From Hasllibacter sp963833115 (GTDB lineage Bacteria; Pseudomonadota; Alphaproteobacteria; Rhodobacterales; Rhodobacteraceae): DNA of 64,000 bases. Positions 53,229 through 61,931 of the stretch are shown in pieces (positions within the stretch are counted from its first letter, which is position 1; the number at the start of each line of letters is the position of its first letter). Under the pieces are notes generated by a model. It was not told where the DNA came from. It ran no database searches and was given only the letters and a program-made list of their open reading frames with translations. The position numbers and the translations under genes are program-made. The stretch is taken from assembly GCA_963833115.1 (NCBI GenBank), contig CAWHWS010000002.1, forward strand, positions 868,001-932,000. Reading direction: 5' to 3'.

Positions 53229-53855
53229 TCAGCTCGCCGCGTCGAGGGCGGCGTCGAGGCGGGCGCGCATCTCCGGCAGGGGCAGGTTGGGCAGCTTCTC
53301 CCCAGCCAGGACGAAGCTCGGCGTCGAGCGCACGTCGTCGGCGGCGGCGTTGGCCTCGTAATTGGCGACGAGCGCCTGCGCGGTCGCCCCGTCCGAGAGG
53401 CAGGCCTCGAGCTCCTCGGCCGGCAGGCCGGCGGCGAGGCCGATCCGCCGCAGGTTCGCGGCCACGGCGCCGGGCTCGCCGCGGGTCCATTCGGATTGCC
53501 GCGCGTAGAGCATGTCGGCGATGGCGAAGTAGCGCTCCGCGCCGCCGCAGCGCGCGACCATGGAGGCCCAGAGCCCCGGGCGGTCGAAATAGACCTCCCG
53601 GTAGACGTAGCGCACGCGCCCGGTGTCGACATAGTCGGCCTTGATCGCGGGCAGCACGTCGGCGTGGAAGCGCGCGCAGTGCGGGCAAGTGAAGCTCGCG
53701 TACTCGATCAGGGTCACCGGGGCGTCGGCCGCGCCCAGGGTCACGTCCTCAATGGTGGGCAGGGCGGCGTCCTGCGCGCGCAGCGCGGCGGGCAGGACGG
53801 CGGGCGAGGCGGCGGCGGCGCCCAGCAGGGCGGCGAGGCGGCGGCGGGTGATCAT
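53229..53855 (-). CDS. DsbA-like thiol:disulfide protein
   Basis: 208 residues. A Tat-like N-terminus (MITRRRLAALLGAAAASP), then IEDVTLGAADAPVTLIEYASFTCPHCARFH with the CPHC active site and STPSFVLAGEKLP holding the cis-Pro. Catalyses disulfide formation in the periplasm. ATGA overlap with the DUF721 gene; the pair next to mutY is conserved in Rhodobacterales. Confidence 0.9.
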   Translation of the reverse strand: MITRRRLAALLGAAAASPAVLPAALRAQDAALPTIEDVTLGAADAPVTLIEYASFTCPHCARFHADVLPAIKADYVDTGRVRYVYREVYFDRPGLWASMVARCGGAERYFAIADMLYARQSEWTRGEPGAVAANLRRIGLAAGLPAEELEACLSDGATAQALVANYEANAAADDVRSTPSFVLAGEKLPNLPLPEMRARLDAALDAAS

Positions 53856-54376
53856 GGGCGTGTCTCCGTGGCGGATGTGCGTGTGAGGACCGCGCGGCCG
53901 AGCGATTCCAGCGCGGCGCGCAGGCCCGGATCGGCGATGCCGGCGGCGGCCTCCGCGGCCTCGGCGTCGCGGGAGGGGGCGGGCGGGGCGCCCGCGAGGG
54001 GGGCGGCGGCCTCGGCGAAGCCGGCATGCCCCTCGGGCGCGGTCTGGGTCAGGCGCACGCGGGCGACGGCGGCGTAGCCGTAGGCGGCGTTGACCGACCG
54101 GCGGATGCGCTCTGCCTGCATCTGGACCATGGGCGCGGCGGCCCCCGGCACCAGGAGGAGGAGCGTGCCGCCGAGCGATCCGCGCGAATGGGTCATCTTC
54201 ACGGGCCGGGCGAGGCGGGCGGTGTCCTCGCCCACGATCTCCGTCCAGTGGGTGAGCATCCGGGCGAGGGCGAAGCCGCGCGTCTCGGCGGCGGCGCGCA
54301 TGTCGGGCGCCAGCAGCGCCGCGGCGTGGGCGAAGCCGCGCGAGGGGCGGCGATATGGCGGGCGCGTGCGGGTCAT
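53852..54376 (-). CDS. DUF721 domain protein
   Basis: 174 residues. The DUF721 core covers residues 30-115 (ARMLTHWTEIVGEDTARLARPVKM, LLLLVPGAAAPMVQMQAERIRRSVNAAYGYAAVARVRL). DUF721 proteins of the DciA group bind and load the replicative helicase, but alphaproteobacterial members are less studied. Divergent from mutY, 75 bp apart. Confidence 0.82.
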   Translation of the reverse strand: MTRTRPPYRRPSRGFAHAAALLAPDMRAAAETRGFALARMLTHWTEIVGEDTARLARPVKMTHSRGSLGGTLLLLVPGAAAPMVQMQAERIRRSVNAAYGYAAVARVRLTQTAPEGHAGFAEAAAPLAGAPPAPSRDAEAAEAAAGIADPGLRAALESLGRAVLTRTSATETRP

Positions 54377-54451
54377 CGTCGCCAGAGATAGACCGCGGCG
54401 CGCCCCGGCGATAGGCGGACCCCTCCGGCGGGGCACGATCGGGGCTGAACT

Positions 54452-55477
54452 ATGCGTGAGGACGCGGCCGAGATCCTGGCCTGGTACGACCATGACGCGC
54501 GCGAGATGCCCTGGCGGACCGGGCCCGCGGCGCGCGCGGCCGGCGCGCGGCCCGACCCGTACGGCGTGTGGCTGTCCGAGGTCATGCTGCAACAGACGAC
54601 CGTCGCGGCGGTGCGCGCGTACTGGGAGCGGTTCACCGCGCGCTGGCCCACCGTGCGCGACCTCGCGGCGGCCGAGGAGGGCGAGGTGATGGCCGCCTGG
54701 GCCGGGCTCGGCTACTACGCCCGGGCGCGCAACCTGCTGGCCTGCGCCCGCCTCGTGGCGGGGGCGCATGGCGGGCGGTTCCCCGAGAGCCGCGAGGGCC
54801 TCCTGGCCCTGCCCGGGATCGGCCCCTACACCGCCGCCGCCATCGCCGCGATCTGCCATGACGCGCCGGTCGCCGTGGTCGACGGCAATGTCGAGCGGGT
54901 GATGGCCCGGCGCCATGCGGTCACCGAGGCGCTGCCGGGCGCCAAGGGGCGGCTGGCGGCGCTGGCGGCGGAGGCGACGCCGCGGGCGCGGGCGGGGGAT
55001 TACGCGCAGGCGGTCATGGACCTGGGGGCCACGATCTGCACGCCGCGGTCCCCGGCCTGCGGGATCTGCCCCTGGATGGCGCGATGCGCGGCCCGGCGGG
55101 CGGGGATCGCGGCGGATCTGCCGGCCAAGGCGCCCAAGGCCCCCAAGCCCGTGCGGCGCGGCGTCCTGTGGGTCGCGACGGACGGGGCGGGGGCCTGGCT
55201 CCTGGAGCGGCGGCCGGACAAGGGCTTGCTGGGCGGGACGCTCGGCTGGCCGACGACGACCTGGGACGCGCGGCCCGAGGGGGCGCCGCCCCTCGCCGCC
55301 GACTGGCGCGAGGCCGGGACGCTGCGGCACACGTTCACGCATTTCCACCTCGACGCGCAGGTGCGCGCCGCCACCTCCTGCGCATCGCCGACGCGGGGAG
55401 AGTGGGTGCCAGGGGGGCGGTTCGACCCCGCCGCGCTGCCGACCCTGATGCGCCGGGCGCATGCGCTCGCGCTCTAG
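54452..55477 (+). CDS. mutY: A/G-specific adenine DNA glycosylase
   Basis: 341 residues. Removes adenine opposite 8-oxoguanine. Helix-hairpin-helix LPGIGPYTAAAIAAI with catalytic Asp in VVDGNVERV, [4Fe-4S] ligands in CTPRSPACGICPWMARC, and a C-terminal NUDIX-like 8-oxoG recognition domain. The last 40 residues are less typical. Its stop interlocks with the lysE stop in CTAG. Confidence 0.94.
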   Translation: MREDAAEILAWYDHDAREMPWRTGPAARAAGARPDPYGVWLSEVMLQQTTVAAVRAYWERFTARWPTVRDLAAAEEGEVMAAWAGLGYYARARNLLACARLVAGAHGGRFPESREGLLALPGIGPYTAAAIAAICHDAPVAVVDGNVERVMARRHAVTEALPGAKGRLAALAAEATPRARAGDYAQAVMDLGATICTPRSPACGICPWMARCAARRAGIAADLPAKAPKAPKPVRRGVLWVATDGAGAWLLERRPDKGLLGGTLGWPTTTWDARPEGAPPLAADWREAGTLRHTFTHFHLDAQVRAATSCASPTRGEWVPGGRFDPAALPTLMRRAHALAL

Positions 55478-56064
55478 GACAGGACCGGGACCAGCGAGGC
55501 GACCAGGAGCGCGGCCATGGTCCAGTTGAAGGCGCGCAGCCGGGCGGGGTTCGTCAGCAGGCGGCGCAGCTGCGTGCCCGCGAACGCCCAGCAGCCGACC
55601 GAGGGCAGGTTCACCGCGCCGAACACTCCCGCGACGAGGGCGATGCGCCACGGCTCGCCGCCCGGCGCGTAGACGGTCATCGCGCCGATCGCCATCATCC
55701 AGGCCTTGGGGTTCACCCATTGGAAGCCCGCCGCCTGGAGGAAGGTGAGGGGCCGGCCGGCGGCGGCGCCCTCGCGCGGGGGCGCGGCGGTCGCGATCTT
55801 CCACGCGAGCCAGAGCATGTAGAGGACCGCGAGCACCGTCAGGGCCGGGCGCGCCCAGGGCAGGGAGTGGAACAGCGCGCCCAGGCCGAGGCCCATCACC
55901 GCCGCCATCACCGTGAAGCCGAGCGCCACGCCGAGCGCGTGCGGCACCGTGCGGCGCAGACCGAAATTGGCGCCCGACGCCATGAGCATGAGGTTGTTGG
56001 GCCCCGGCGTGATCGAGGTGACGAAGGCGAAGCCGGCGAGGGCGAGGAGAAGGTCGAGGGTCAT
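55474..56064 (-). CDS. LysE-family amino acid exporter
   Basis: 196 residues with six hydrophobic stretches and the family N-terminus FAFVTSITPGPNNLMLMASGANFG. GFQWVNPKAWMMAIGAMTVY is the second conserved block. RhtB/LysE exporters remove amino acids or analogues. It is divergent from an Lrp/AsnC regulator, the usual arrangement for Lrp-controlled exporters. Confidence 0.9.
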   Translation of the reverse strand: MTLDLLLALAGFAFVTSITPGPNNLMLMASGANFGLRRTVPHALGVALGFTVMAAVMGLGLGALFHSLPWARPALTVLAVLYMLWLAWKIATAAPPREGAAAGRPLTFLQAAGFQWVNPKAWMMAIGAMTVYAPGGEPWRIALVAGVFGAVNLPSVGCWAFAGTQLRRLLTNPARLRAFNWTMAALLVASLVPVLS

Positions 56065-56098
56065 GACGCCAACCTAGCGCGCCGCTCGCGCGGATGGC

Positions 56099-56590
56099 TT
56101 GCGTATCGTGCGGCGATCGGGCGAGATCGTGCACGTGATCGGCGCTAGGGACCCCATCGACGAGCGGATCTTGCGCGTCCTCGCGGCGGAGGGGCGCGTG
56201 GCGAACGCGGTGCTGGCGGACCGGGTGGGCCTGTCGCCCTCGGCTTGCTCGCGCCGGGTGGCGGCGCTCGAGCGCGGCGGCGCGATCCGGGGCTACCGCG
56301 CCGTCCTGGCGCCCGAGGCGCGCGGCGCCGGGTTCACCGCCTACGTGACGGTCGGCCTGTCGCTGCACACCAAAGGCGCGCAGGAGGCGTTCGAGCGCGC
56401 CGTCGCGGGGGCGCGCCAGGTCCGCGAATGCCACAACGTGACCGGCGAAGCCGAGTACCTCCTGCGGGTCGAGACGGCGGATCTGCGGGACTACAAGTCC
56501 TTCCACACCGACATCCTGGGCACGCTGCCGCAGGTGGCGCGGATCACGACCCTCGTGGTGATGGGCTCGCCCAAGGACGAGCGGGCCTAG
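56099..56590 (+). CDS. Lrp/AsnC-family transcriptional regulator
   Basis: Winged helix DPIDERILRVLAAEGRVANAVLADRVGLSPSACSRRVAALERGG, then an AsnC_trans ligand domain (GFTAYVTVGLSLHTKG to TTLVVMGSPKDERA). The 163-residue frame begins with a TTG at 56099; GTGs at 56129 or 56135 give an N-terminus closer to other Lrp proteins and may be the real start. Probably senses an amino acid and regulates the divergent lysE. Confidence 0.88.
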   Translation: MRIVRRSGEIVHVIGARDPIDERILRVLAAEGRVANAVLADRVGLSPSACSRRVAALERGGAIRGYRAVLAPEARGAGFTAYVTVGLSLHTKGAQEAFERAVAGARQVRECHNVTGEAEYLLRVETADLRDYKSFHTDILGTLPQVARITTLVVMGSPKDERA

Positions 56591-56756
56591 GGCGGGCCGC
56601 GCGCCATCGCCCGCCGACGCGGCTTTCCGGGCCGGCCAGCGCCCGGTAGGCAGGCGGGTGCGGGCCCGTCCGCCATCGCCGCGCCGCGACGGCGGCGCCC
56701 GACCCATGCCGCGCGGATCGCCCGCGCCGAACCCGATCTGGACTGGAGGACACATC

Positions 56757-58085
56757 ATGGCCGAGCATCTCAAGACGGCGCGCTCCGCGGCGGACCGGGC
56801 CGAGGACGACGCGAAGGTCCGCGGCGCCGTCGAGGCGGCGCTCGCGGACATCGAGGCGCGGGGGGACGCGGCCGTGCGCGAGATGTCGGAGACGTTCGAC
56901 GGCTACGCGCCGGAGAGCTACCGCCTGCCGCGCGCCGAGATCGACGCCCTGATCGGCGAGCTCACCGAGCGCGAGCTCGCCGACATCCGCTTCGCCCAGG
57001 AGCAGGTGCGCGCCTTCGCCCGGGTCCAGCGCGCCTCGATGACCGATGTCGAGGTCGAGACCCTGCCCGGCGTGATCCTGGGCCATCGCAACATCCCCGT
57101 GCGCTCGGTCGGCTGCTACGTGCCGGGGGGCAAGTATCCGATGGTCGCGAGCGCGCACATGTCGGTCGCGACCGCGGACGTGGCGGGCGTGCCGCGCATC
57201 GTCGCGTGCACGCCGCCGTTCAAGGGCAAGCCCAACCCGGCGGTGATCGCGGCGATGGACATGGGCGGGGCGCACGAGATCTGGGTGCTGGGCGGCATCC
57301 AGGCGGTGGGCGCGATGGCGATCGGGACCGACACGATGGAGCCGGTGCACATGCTCGTGGGCCCGGGCAACGCCTTCGTCGCGGAGGCCAAGCGCCAGCT
57401 CTACGGGCGGGTGGGGATCGACCTCTTCGCCGGGCCGACCGAGACGATGGTGATCGCCGACGAGACCGCCGCCGACGCCGAGCTCTGCGCGACGGACCTC
57501 CTCGGGCAGGCGGAGCACGGCTACAACAGCCCGTGCGTGATGCTCACGACGTCGCGCAAGCTGGCGGAGGCGACCCTGGCGGAGATCGAGCGCCTGCTCG
57601 CGATCCTGCCCACCGCCGAGGCGGCGCGGGCCTCCTGGGAGGCGTATGGCGAGATGATCGTCTGCGCGGACCATGACGAGATGCTGGCGCTCGCCAACGA
57701 CATCGCGTCCGAGCACGTGCAGGTGATGACCGATCGCGACGACTGGTACCTCGAGAACATGCACAGCTACGGCGCGCTGTTCCTGGGACCGCGCACCAAC
57801 GTCGCCAACGGGGACAAGGTGATCGGGACCAACCACACCCTGCCGACCAAGAAGGCCGGGCGCTACACCGGCGGGCTCTGGGTGGGCAAGTTCCTCAAGA
57901 CGCACAGCTATCAGCGCGTCACCACCGACGAGGCCGCGGCCTCGATCGGCGCCTACGGCTCGCGGCTGTGCATGCTGGAGGGCTTCGTCGGGCACGCCGA
58001 GCAGTGCAACGTGCGCGTGCGCCGCTATGGCGGGGCGAACATCCCCTACGGGACGGGGGCGCCGCACCGCGAGGCCGCCGAATAG
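56757..58085 (+). CDS. HisD-family dehydrogenase, possibly sulfopropanediol dehydrogenase-like
   Basis: 442 residues with GGAGGACACATC ahead of the ATG. Histidinol dehydrogenase fold: GCYVPGGKYPMVASAHMSV, FAGPTETMVIADETA, LGQAEHGYNSPC (zinc Gln/His) and GTNHTLPTKKAGRYTGGLWVG (catalytic His). It is not in a histidine operon. Sequence features resemble HpsN-type and other non-histidine members that oxidise sulfopropanediol or related alcohols. Substrate assignment is inference. Confidence 0.75.
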   Translation: MAEHLKTARSAADRAEDDAKVRGAVEAALADIEARGDAAVREMSETFDGYAPESYRLPRAEIDALIGELTERELADIRFAQEQVRAFARVQRASMTDVEVETLPGVILGHRNIPVRSVGCYVPGGKYPMVASAHMSVATADVAGVPRIVACTPPFKGKPNPAVIAAMDMGGAHEIWVLGGIQAVGAMAIGTDTMEPVHMLVGPGNAFVAEAKRQLYGRVGIDLFAGPTETMVIADETAADAELCATDLLGQAEHGYNSPCVMLTTSRKLAEATLAEIERLLAILPTAEAARASWEAYGEMIVCADHDEMLALANDIASEHVQVMTDRDDWYLENMHSYGALFLGPRTNVANGDKVIGTNHTLPTKKAGRYTGGLWVGKFLKTHSYQRVTTDEAAASIGAYGSRLCMLEGFVGHAEQCNVRVRRYGGANIPYGTGAPHREAAE

Positions 58086-58140
58086 GGCCGGCTCGGCGTC
58101 CCCGTGTCGCCCCCGGGGCGGCGCGGCGCCGGGCCCCGGC

Positions 58141-59013
58141 CTAGCGGCCGGTCGCGGCGAGCGCCTCCGCGAGCGCCTCCAGGCCGCCGCGCATCGCGGA
58201 GACGAGGTCTTCCCCGGCCGGGGGTATGGCCATCGGCGGGACCACGGCCTGCGCCAGGCCGAGGGCGTCCACGGCCGCGCGGGCCTCGGCGGGGGGGGCG
58301 TCCTCCCAGATGAGGATCCGGGCGCCGGTCTCGCCGGAGAGCCGCTCGAGCGCCGCGAGCTGCGCGGCGTCCGGCACGGCGCCGCGCTCCCAGTCGAGGG
58401 ACGCGACGTCGAGCCCGTAGGCGCGGCCGAGATACTCGTAGCGCGGGTGGGCGGCGATGACGGGCACGGGCGCGCCCGTGACGAGCGCGTCGCCGGCCGC
58501 GTCGAGCGCGGCGAGGTCGGCCAGGAGCGCGGGCAGGGTGGCGCCGACATCCGCCCCCGGGACCGCGCGCGGCAGGGCGTCCGCGAGCGCCTCGGCCTGG
58601 CGGGCGGCGAGTGAGAGGTCGAGCCAGGTGTGGCTCGCCATCCCCTCGTGGCTGTGGCTGCCCTCCTCGCCATGGCTGTGGGTGATGGTCTCGGTCGGGA
58701 TGAGATCGCCGGCGAGGCCGCGCCCGGTGTCGACGGTGCGCGCGCGCGGCAGGGCGGCGCGCGTCGTCCAGTCCGCGAGGCCCGACCCGTTCAGGACGAT
58801 GAGGTCGGCGCCCTGGATCTCCGCGATCTCGGTCAGCGTCGGGCGCCAGGAGGAGGGGTCGCGGCCGCCCGGGACGGCGAGGCGCACCTCGGCGGCGCCG
58901 CCCGTGAGGCGCTCCGCCATGTAGGCCATGGGGTAGCTGTCGGCGACGACGACGGGCCGGTCCTGCGCCGCCGCCGGGGCCGCGAGCAGCGCCAGCGCGA
59001 CGAGGGCGCGCAT
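58141..59013 (-). CDS. ZnuA/TroA-like metal-binding ABC lipoprotein-type SBP
   Basis: About 290 residues. Signal peptide MRALVALALLAAPAAAQ, then VVVADSYPMAYMAERLTGG, a TroA-like fold with ligands in the His-rich loop ITHSHGEEGSHSHEGMASHTWLDLSLAARQAEALA and AAHPRYEYLGRAYGL. It also has the acidic half WEDAPPAEARAAV. The His-rich loop indicates zinc or a similar divalent ion. The start is either ATG 59013 or GTG 59016, both overlapping the preceding stop. No ZnuB/ZnuC type partners are adjacent; the transporter in this operon is the MacB/FtsX kind. Confidence 0.85.
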   Translation of the reverse strand: MRALVALALLAAPAAAQDRPVVVADSYPMAYMAERLTGGAAEVRLAVPGGRDPSSWRPTLTEIAEIQGADLIVLNGSGLADWTTRAALPRARTVDTGRGLAGDLIPTETITHSHGEEGSHSHEGMASHTWLDLSLAARQAEALADALPRAVPGADVGATLPALLADLAALDAAGDALVTGAPVPVIAAHPRYEYLGRAYGLDVASLDWERGAVPDAAQLAALERLSGETGARILIWEDAPPAEARAAVDALGLAQAVVPPMAIPPAGEDLVSAMRGGLEALAEALAATGR

Positions 59014-59351
59014 CACGAGCCCTCGCCGGCCGCGATGTCGGCCGGGGTCAGGAGCCAGTAGCCCTCATGGTCGTCGCTCGTCGCGACCGTGATCGAGAGC
59101 CCGCCGGCGGCCGCCGCCGCGTCGAGCGGGAAGCTGGCGGTGCCGTCCTCCCGCAGGGGGTAGGTCGCGAGGAGGGTGCCGCCCGCGTCCTCCACCCGGA
59201 CCTCGCCGGAGACGGGGATGCGCCCGGTGGAGAACCGGGCCTCCACGGTCACCACCTCCCCCTCGACGGAGGCGAAGACGTTGACGCGGTGCGCGAGCGC
59301 GGGCCCCGCGAGGGCCAGCGCCAGGATCATGGCGAGCGCGGCGCGGGTCAT
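59013..59351 (-). CDS. NikL-like small periplasmic protein
   Basis: 112 residues. Signal peptide followed by AHRVNVFASVEGEVVTVEARFSTGRIPVSGEVRVEDAGG, which matches the NikL family that accompanies NikK in nickel/cobalt ECF transporter operons (mature start His, carboxypeptidase-regulatory-like beta sandwich). The ATG overlaps the DUF4198 stop (ATGA), and its stop overlaps the TroA start. Confidence 0.72.
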   Translation of the reverse strand: MTRAALAMILALALAGPALAHRVNVFASVEGEVVTVEARFSTGRIPVSGEVRVEDAGGTLLATYPLREDGTASFPLDAAAAAGGLSITVATSDDHEGYWLLTPADIAAGEGS

Positions 59352-60109
59352 TCGCCGGTCCATTCCTCGAAGCGCACCCAGATCACGGCGCCGAGCTCGA
59401 CGGCCTTGGCCTCGCCCTCGTGGTCCATCGTCTCGGGCGCGGTGCTCAGGGCGGCGAAGCCCCACCAGCCGTCCGTCGGGGCGGCGTAGGTGAAGACGCC
59501 GTTGCCGTCGGCCTTGACGGTCTGGGTGATCATCAGCTCGGACGGGACCGTCGCGGACTGGCCCTCGTTGTAGAACTCGACCTCGACCTCGGCATAGGGC
59601 ACGGGCTCGCCCTCGAGCATCACGGTGCCCTGGAACACGTTGCCCTCCCAAAGGCCGAAGGGCTTGGTCAGGGGCACGATCTCCGTGCGCAGGCCGAGCT
59701 CGGCGTCCCAGCCCTCGTCGTCGTCATAGGCGCTGACATAAGTCTTGGTGAAATGCTGGATGAAGGCGTCCTCGGCCGGCTCCCAGTAGGGCACGGGCGT
59801 CATCGCGAAGACGTGCGTGCCGGGGCGGTCGAGCTCGTAGGTCATGGTGTAGCCCGGCTCGTCCATGACGGTCGCCTCGGCGAGCGCGTCCATCAGGTCG
59901 GTCCGGGTCCCGTCATGGGTGACGGTGAAGGCCTCGGGCCGATCGAGGATCATCCCGTCCTCCTCGAACGGATGGGAGAAGGAGAGGGTGAGGTCGATCG
60001 AGCGCCCCTCGTCCTGCGCCAGCATCGGATCGGAGGGGATGATCATGCCGTAATGGGCGAGCGCGGGGGTGGCGGCGACTATGGCGGCGAGGCAGGTCGT
60101 GCGAAGCAT
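59348..60109 (-). CDS. DUF4198 (NikK-like) periplasmic protein
   Basis: 253 residues. Signal peptide with mature start HYGMIIPSDPML, the NikK/DUF4198 N-terminal pattern. Body: LSFSHPFEEDGMILDRPEAF, then VFQGTVMLEGEPVPYAEVEVEFYN and a C-terminal ADGNGVFTYAAPTDGWWGFAAL. The family accompanies nickel or cobalt transporters, often beside NikL as here. Spaced eight bases from the permease gene. Confidence 0.78.
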   Translation of the reverse strand: MLRTTCLAAIVAATPALAHYGMIIPSDPMLAQDEGRSIDLTLSFSHPFEEDGMILDRPEAFTVTHDGTRTDLMDALAEATVMDEPGYTMTYELDRPGTHVFAMTPVPYWEPAEDAFIQHFTKTYVSAYDDDEGWDAELGLRTEIVPLTKPFGLWEGNVFQGTVMLEGEPVPYAEVEVEFYNEGQSATVPSELMITQTVKADGNGVFTYAAPTDGWWGFAALSTAPETMDHEGEAKAVELGAVIWVRFEEWTGE

Positions 60110-60117
60110 GGTCTCTC

Positions 60118-61275
60118 CTATGAGCCGAGGGCGATGAGGCGTGCGGCGATCGTATCGGCGTTCGATCGCAACGCAATGACGAGCGGCGCGGCGACGAGCC
60201 CGGCGGCCAGGAGCACCAGCGCGATCTCCGACAGGGCGAGGCGCGCGATGGTGCCGCGGCCGGCCCCCAGCGCGAAGGCGGTGCGCATCTCGGGGGCGCG
60301 CAGCCGCCAGGTCAGGAAGAGGGCGAGGCCCAGCGCGAGCGCGGCGGCGAGGCCGACGACGACCGTGACCGCGTCCACCAGCGCGGCGATGCGCAGGAGG
60401 CGCTCGACAAGCGCGTCGATCACGTCGCGGGGGACGACGGCCTGCACCGGGCCTTCGGCGTCGAGGTAGCGGCCGCGCAGGATGGTGGCGGAGCGCGCGT
60501 CGTGGGGCACGACCATGACGGCGGTGACGGGGTAGCCGGCCGGGTCGCCGTGGAAGTGGAAGCTGCCGATGTTGGCGTCGGTGACGCGGGCGAACTGGAT
60601 GGCGGCGGCCGCGGCGGCCGCGCCGTCCGCCCCGGTGGCGAGGATGTCGTCGTGGCCGTGGCCGATCCCCTCGATGATCCAGGCGGTCTTCACGTCGACG
60701 AAGATCGCGTCGTCGTCCGGCGTGCCGGTGCGGGCGAGGATGCCGGCGACGGTCATCTCGAGCGGATAGGCGCCGTCGAGGTCGAAGAGGTTCTCGGGGT
60801 CCGAGACGATGCGGCCCCCGGCGCGCACGCCCAGGCGCGCGGCCGCCCCGGAGCCCAGCACCGCCTCGCCCAGGACGGCGAAGAGGCGGCCCTCGGCCGG
60901 GGCGAGGCCGCGGACGTCGAAATAGTCGAGGGTGGTGCCCACGATCCGCGCGCCCTCGGCGGTGAAGAGCGTGTGCAGCGGCACGGGGATGCCGAGGCCC
61001 GAATCCCAGACCGCCTCGGCCGCCGCCATGGTGGTGGGTTCCGGCAGGTCGTCGGTGAAGTAGGCGCCGGCCATCACGAGGTCGAGCCGGCTGCCGCGCG
61101 TGCCCAGGAGGAGGGGCGTCGCCTCGGCGCGGGACGTGAGCGCGGCCTCCCCCTCGGCGAGGAGCGCGCGGGTCAGGACCGGCACCGCCATCACCAGCGC
61201 GGCGGCCAGGACCAGGACCAGCGTGCGCCCCCTGTGGAACGCGAGGTTGGCGAGGGCGAGGTGCAGCGCGTTCAC
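60118..61275 (-). CDS. FtsX/MacB-type ABC permease with paired-His motifs
   Basis: 385 residues from the GTG at 61275, overlapping the ATPase stop (GTGA). One N-terminal helix (TLVLVLAAALVMAVPVLTRAL), a large periplasmic domain (about residues 45-280), then three C-terminal helices, the MacB layout. The periplasmic part has GIGHGHDDILATG and DANIGSFHFHGDPAGYP, paired His motifs suited to metal contact. Similar permeases accompany zinc-regulated Zrg/PA4063-4066 type operons; assignment here is by analogy. Confidence 0.78.
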   Translation of the reverse strand: MNALHLALANLAFHRGRTLVLVLAAALVMAVPVLTRALLAEGEAALTSRAEATPLLLGTRGSRLDLVMAGAYFTDDLPEPTTMAAAEAVWDSGLGIPVPLHTLFTAEGARIVGTTLDYFDVRGLAPAEGRLFAVLGEAVLGSGAAARLGVRAGGRIVSDPENLFDLDGAYPLEMTVAGILARTGTPDDDAIFVDVKTAWIIEGIGHGHDDILATGADGAAAAAAAIQFARVTDANIGSFHFHGDPAGYPVTAVMVVPHDARSATILRGRYLDAEGPVQAVVPRDVIDALVERLLRIAALVDAVTVVVGLAAALALGLALFLTWRLRAPEMRTAFALGAGRGTIARLALSEIALVLLAAGLVAAPLVIALRSNADTIAARLIALGS

Positions 61276-61931
61276 GCCGCCGCCCTCAGGTCCGCGAAGT
61301 CGATGGTGCGGTCGAAGCGCGGCAGCAGCTCGTGATCGTGGGTCACGCACAAGAGCGCCGCGCCCGTCTCCGCGGCCTGGGCGAAGAGGAGGTCGAGCGC
61401 CGCCTCCTTGTTGGCGGGGTCGAGGTTGCCGGTCGCCTCGTCGGCGAGGATGACCTTGGGCCGGGTCACCAGGGCGCGGGCGATCGCGACGCGCTGGCGC
61501 TCTCCCTGGCTGAGCTGCGCGGGCCGGCGGCGGGTCTTCTCGCCCAGGCCGAACGCCGCGAGCAGGTCGCCGGCGCGCGCGCGGGCCTCCGCGTCCAGGC
61601 GCAGGCCCGCGCCGACGCGGTAGGGGTAGAGGACGTTGCCCTCCGCGGTGAGGTAGTCGACGAGCGCGAACTCCTGGAAGACGAAGCCCACGCGGGCCGC
61701 GCGCAGGCGGCGGCGCGCGGCGTCGGGCAGGGCGCCGATCTCGGTCCCGTCCAGGGAGACGCCGCCCGCATCCGGGACGGCGATGCCCGAGACGAGGTTG
61801 AGGAGCGTCGTCTTGCCGGAGCCGGACGGGCCGACCACCGCGACCCGCTCGCCCGCGGCGACCGAGAGCTCGGGCACGTGCAGGGCGAAGCCGCCGGGAT
61901 AGGCGAAGCGCAGGTCCCGAAGGGCGATCAT
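61272..61931 (-). CDS. MacB/LolD-type ABC ATPase
   Basis: 219 residues, ATG at 61931 overlapping the preceding stop (ATGA). Walker A GPSGSGKTTL, Q-loop GFVFQEFALVDYLTAEGNVLYPY, signature LSQGERQRVAIARA, Walker B VILADEATGNLDP, switch His in VTHDHELL. Small LolD/MacB-type domain with no regulatory extension. Partner of the FtsX-like permease. Confidence 0.92.
   Translation of the reverse strand: MIALRDLRFAYPGGFALHVPELSVAAGERVAVVGPSGSGKTTLLNLVSGIAVPDAGGVSLDGTEIGALPDAARRRLRAARVGFVFQEFALVDYLTAEGNVLYPYRVGAGLRLDAEARARAGDLLAAFGLGEKTRRRPAQLSQGERQRVAIARALVTRPKVILADEATGNLDPANKEAALDLLFAQAAETGAALLCVTHDHELLPRFDRTIDFADLRAAA

Noticed and set aside
54377..56851. Minus-strand frame of almost 1000 codons ending in the DUF721 gene
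   Set aside because: It is antisense to mutY and the Lrp gene. Only the last 174 codons, from the ATG at 54376, match a family.
56757..58085. Histidine-biosynthesis hisD
   Set aside because: No neighbouring his genes, and sequence features favour a non-histidine member of the family, although this is not proven.
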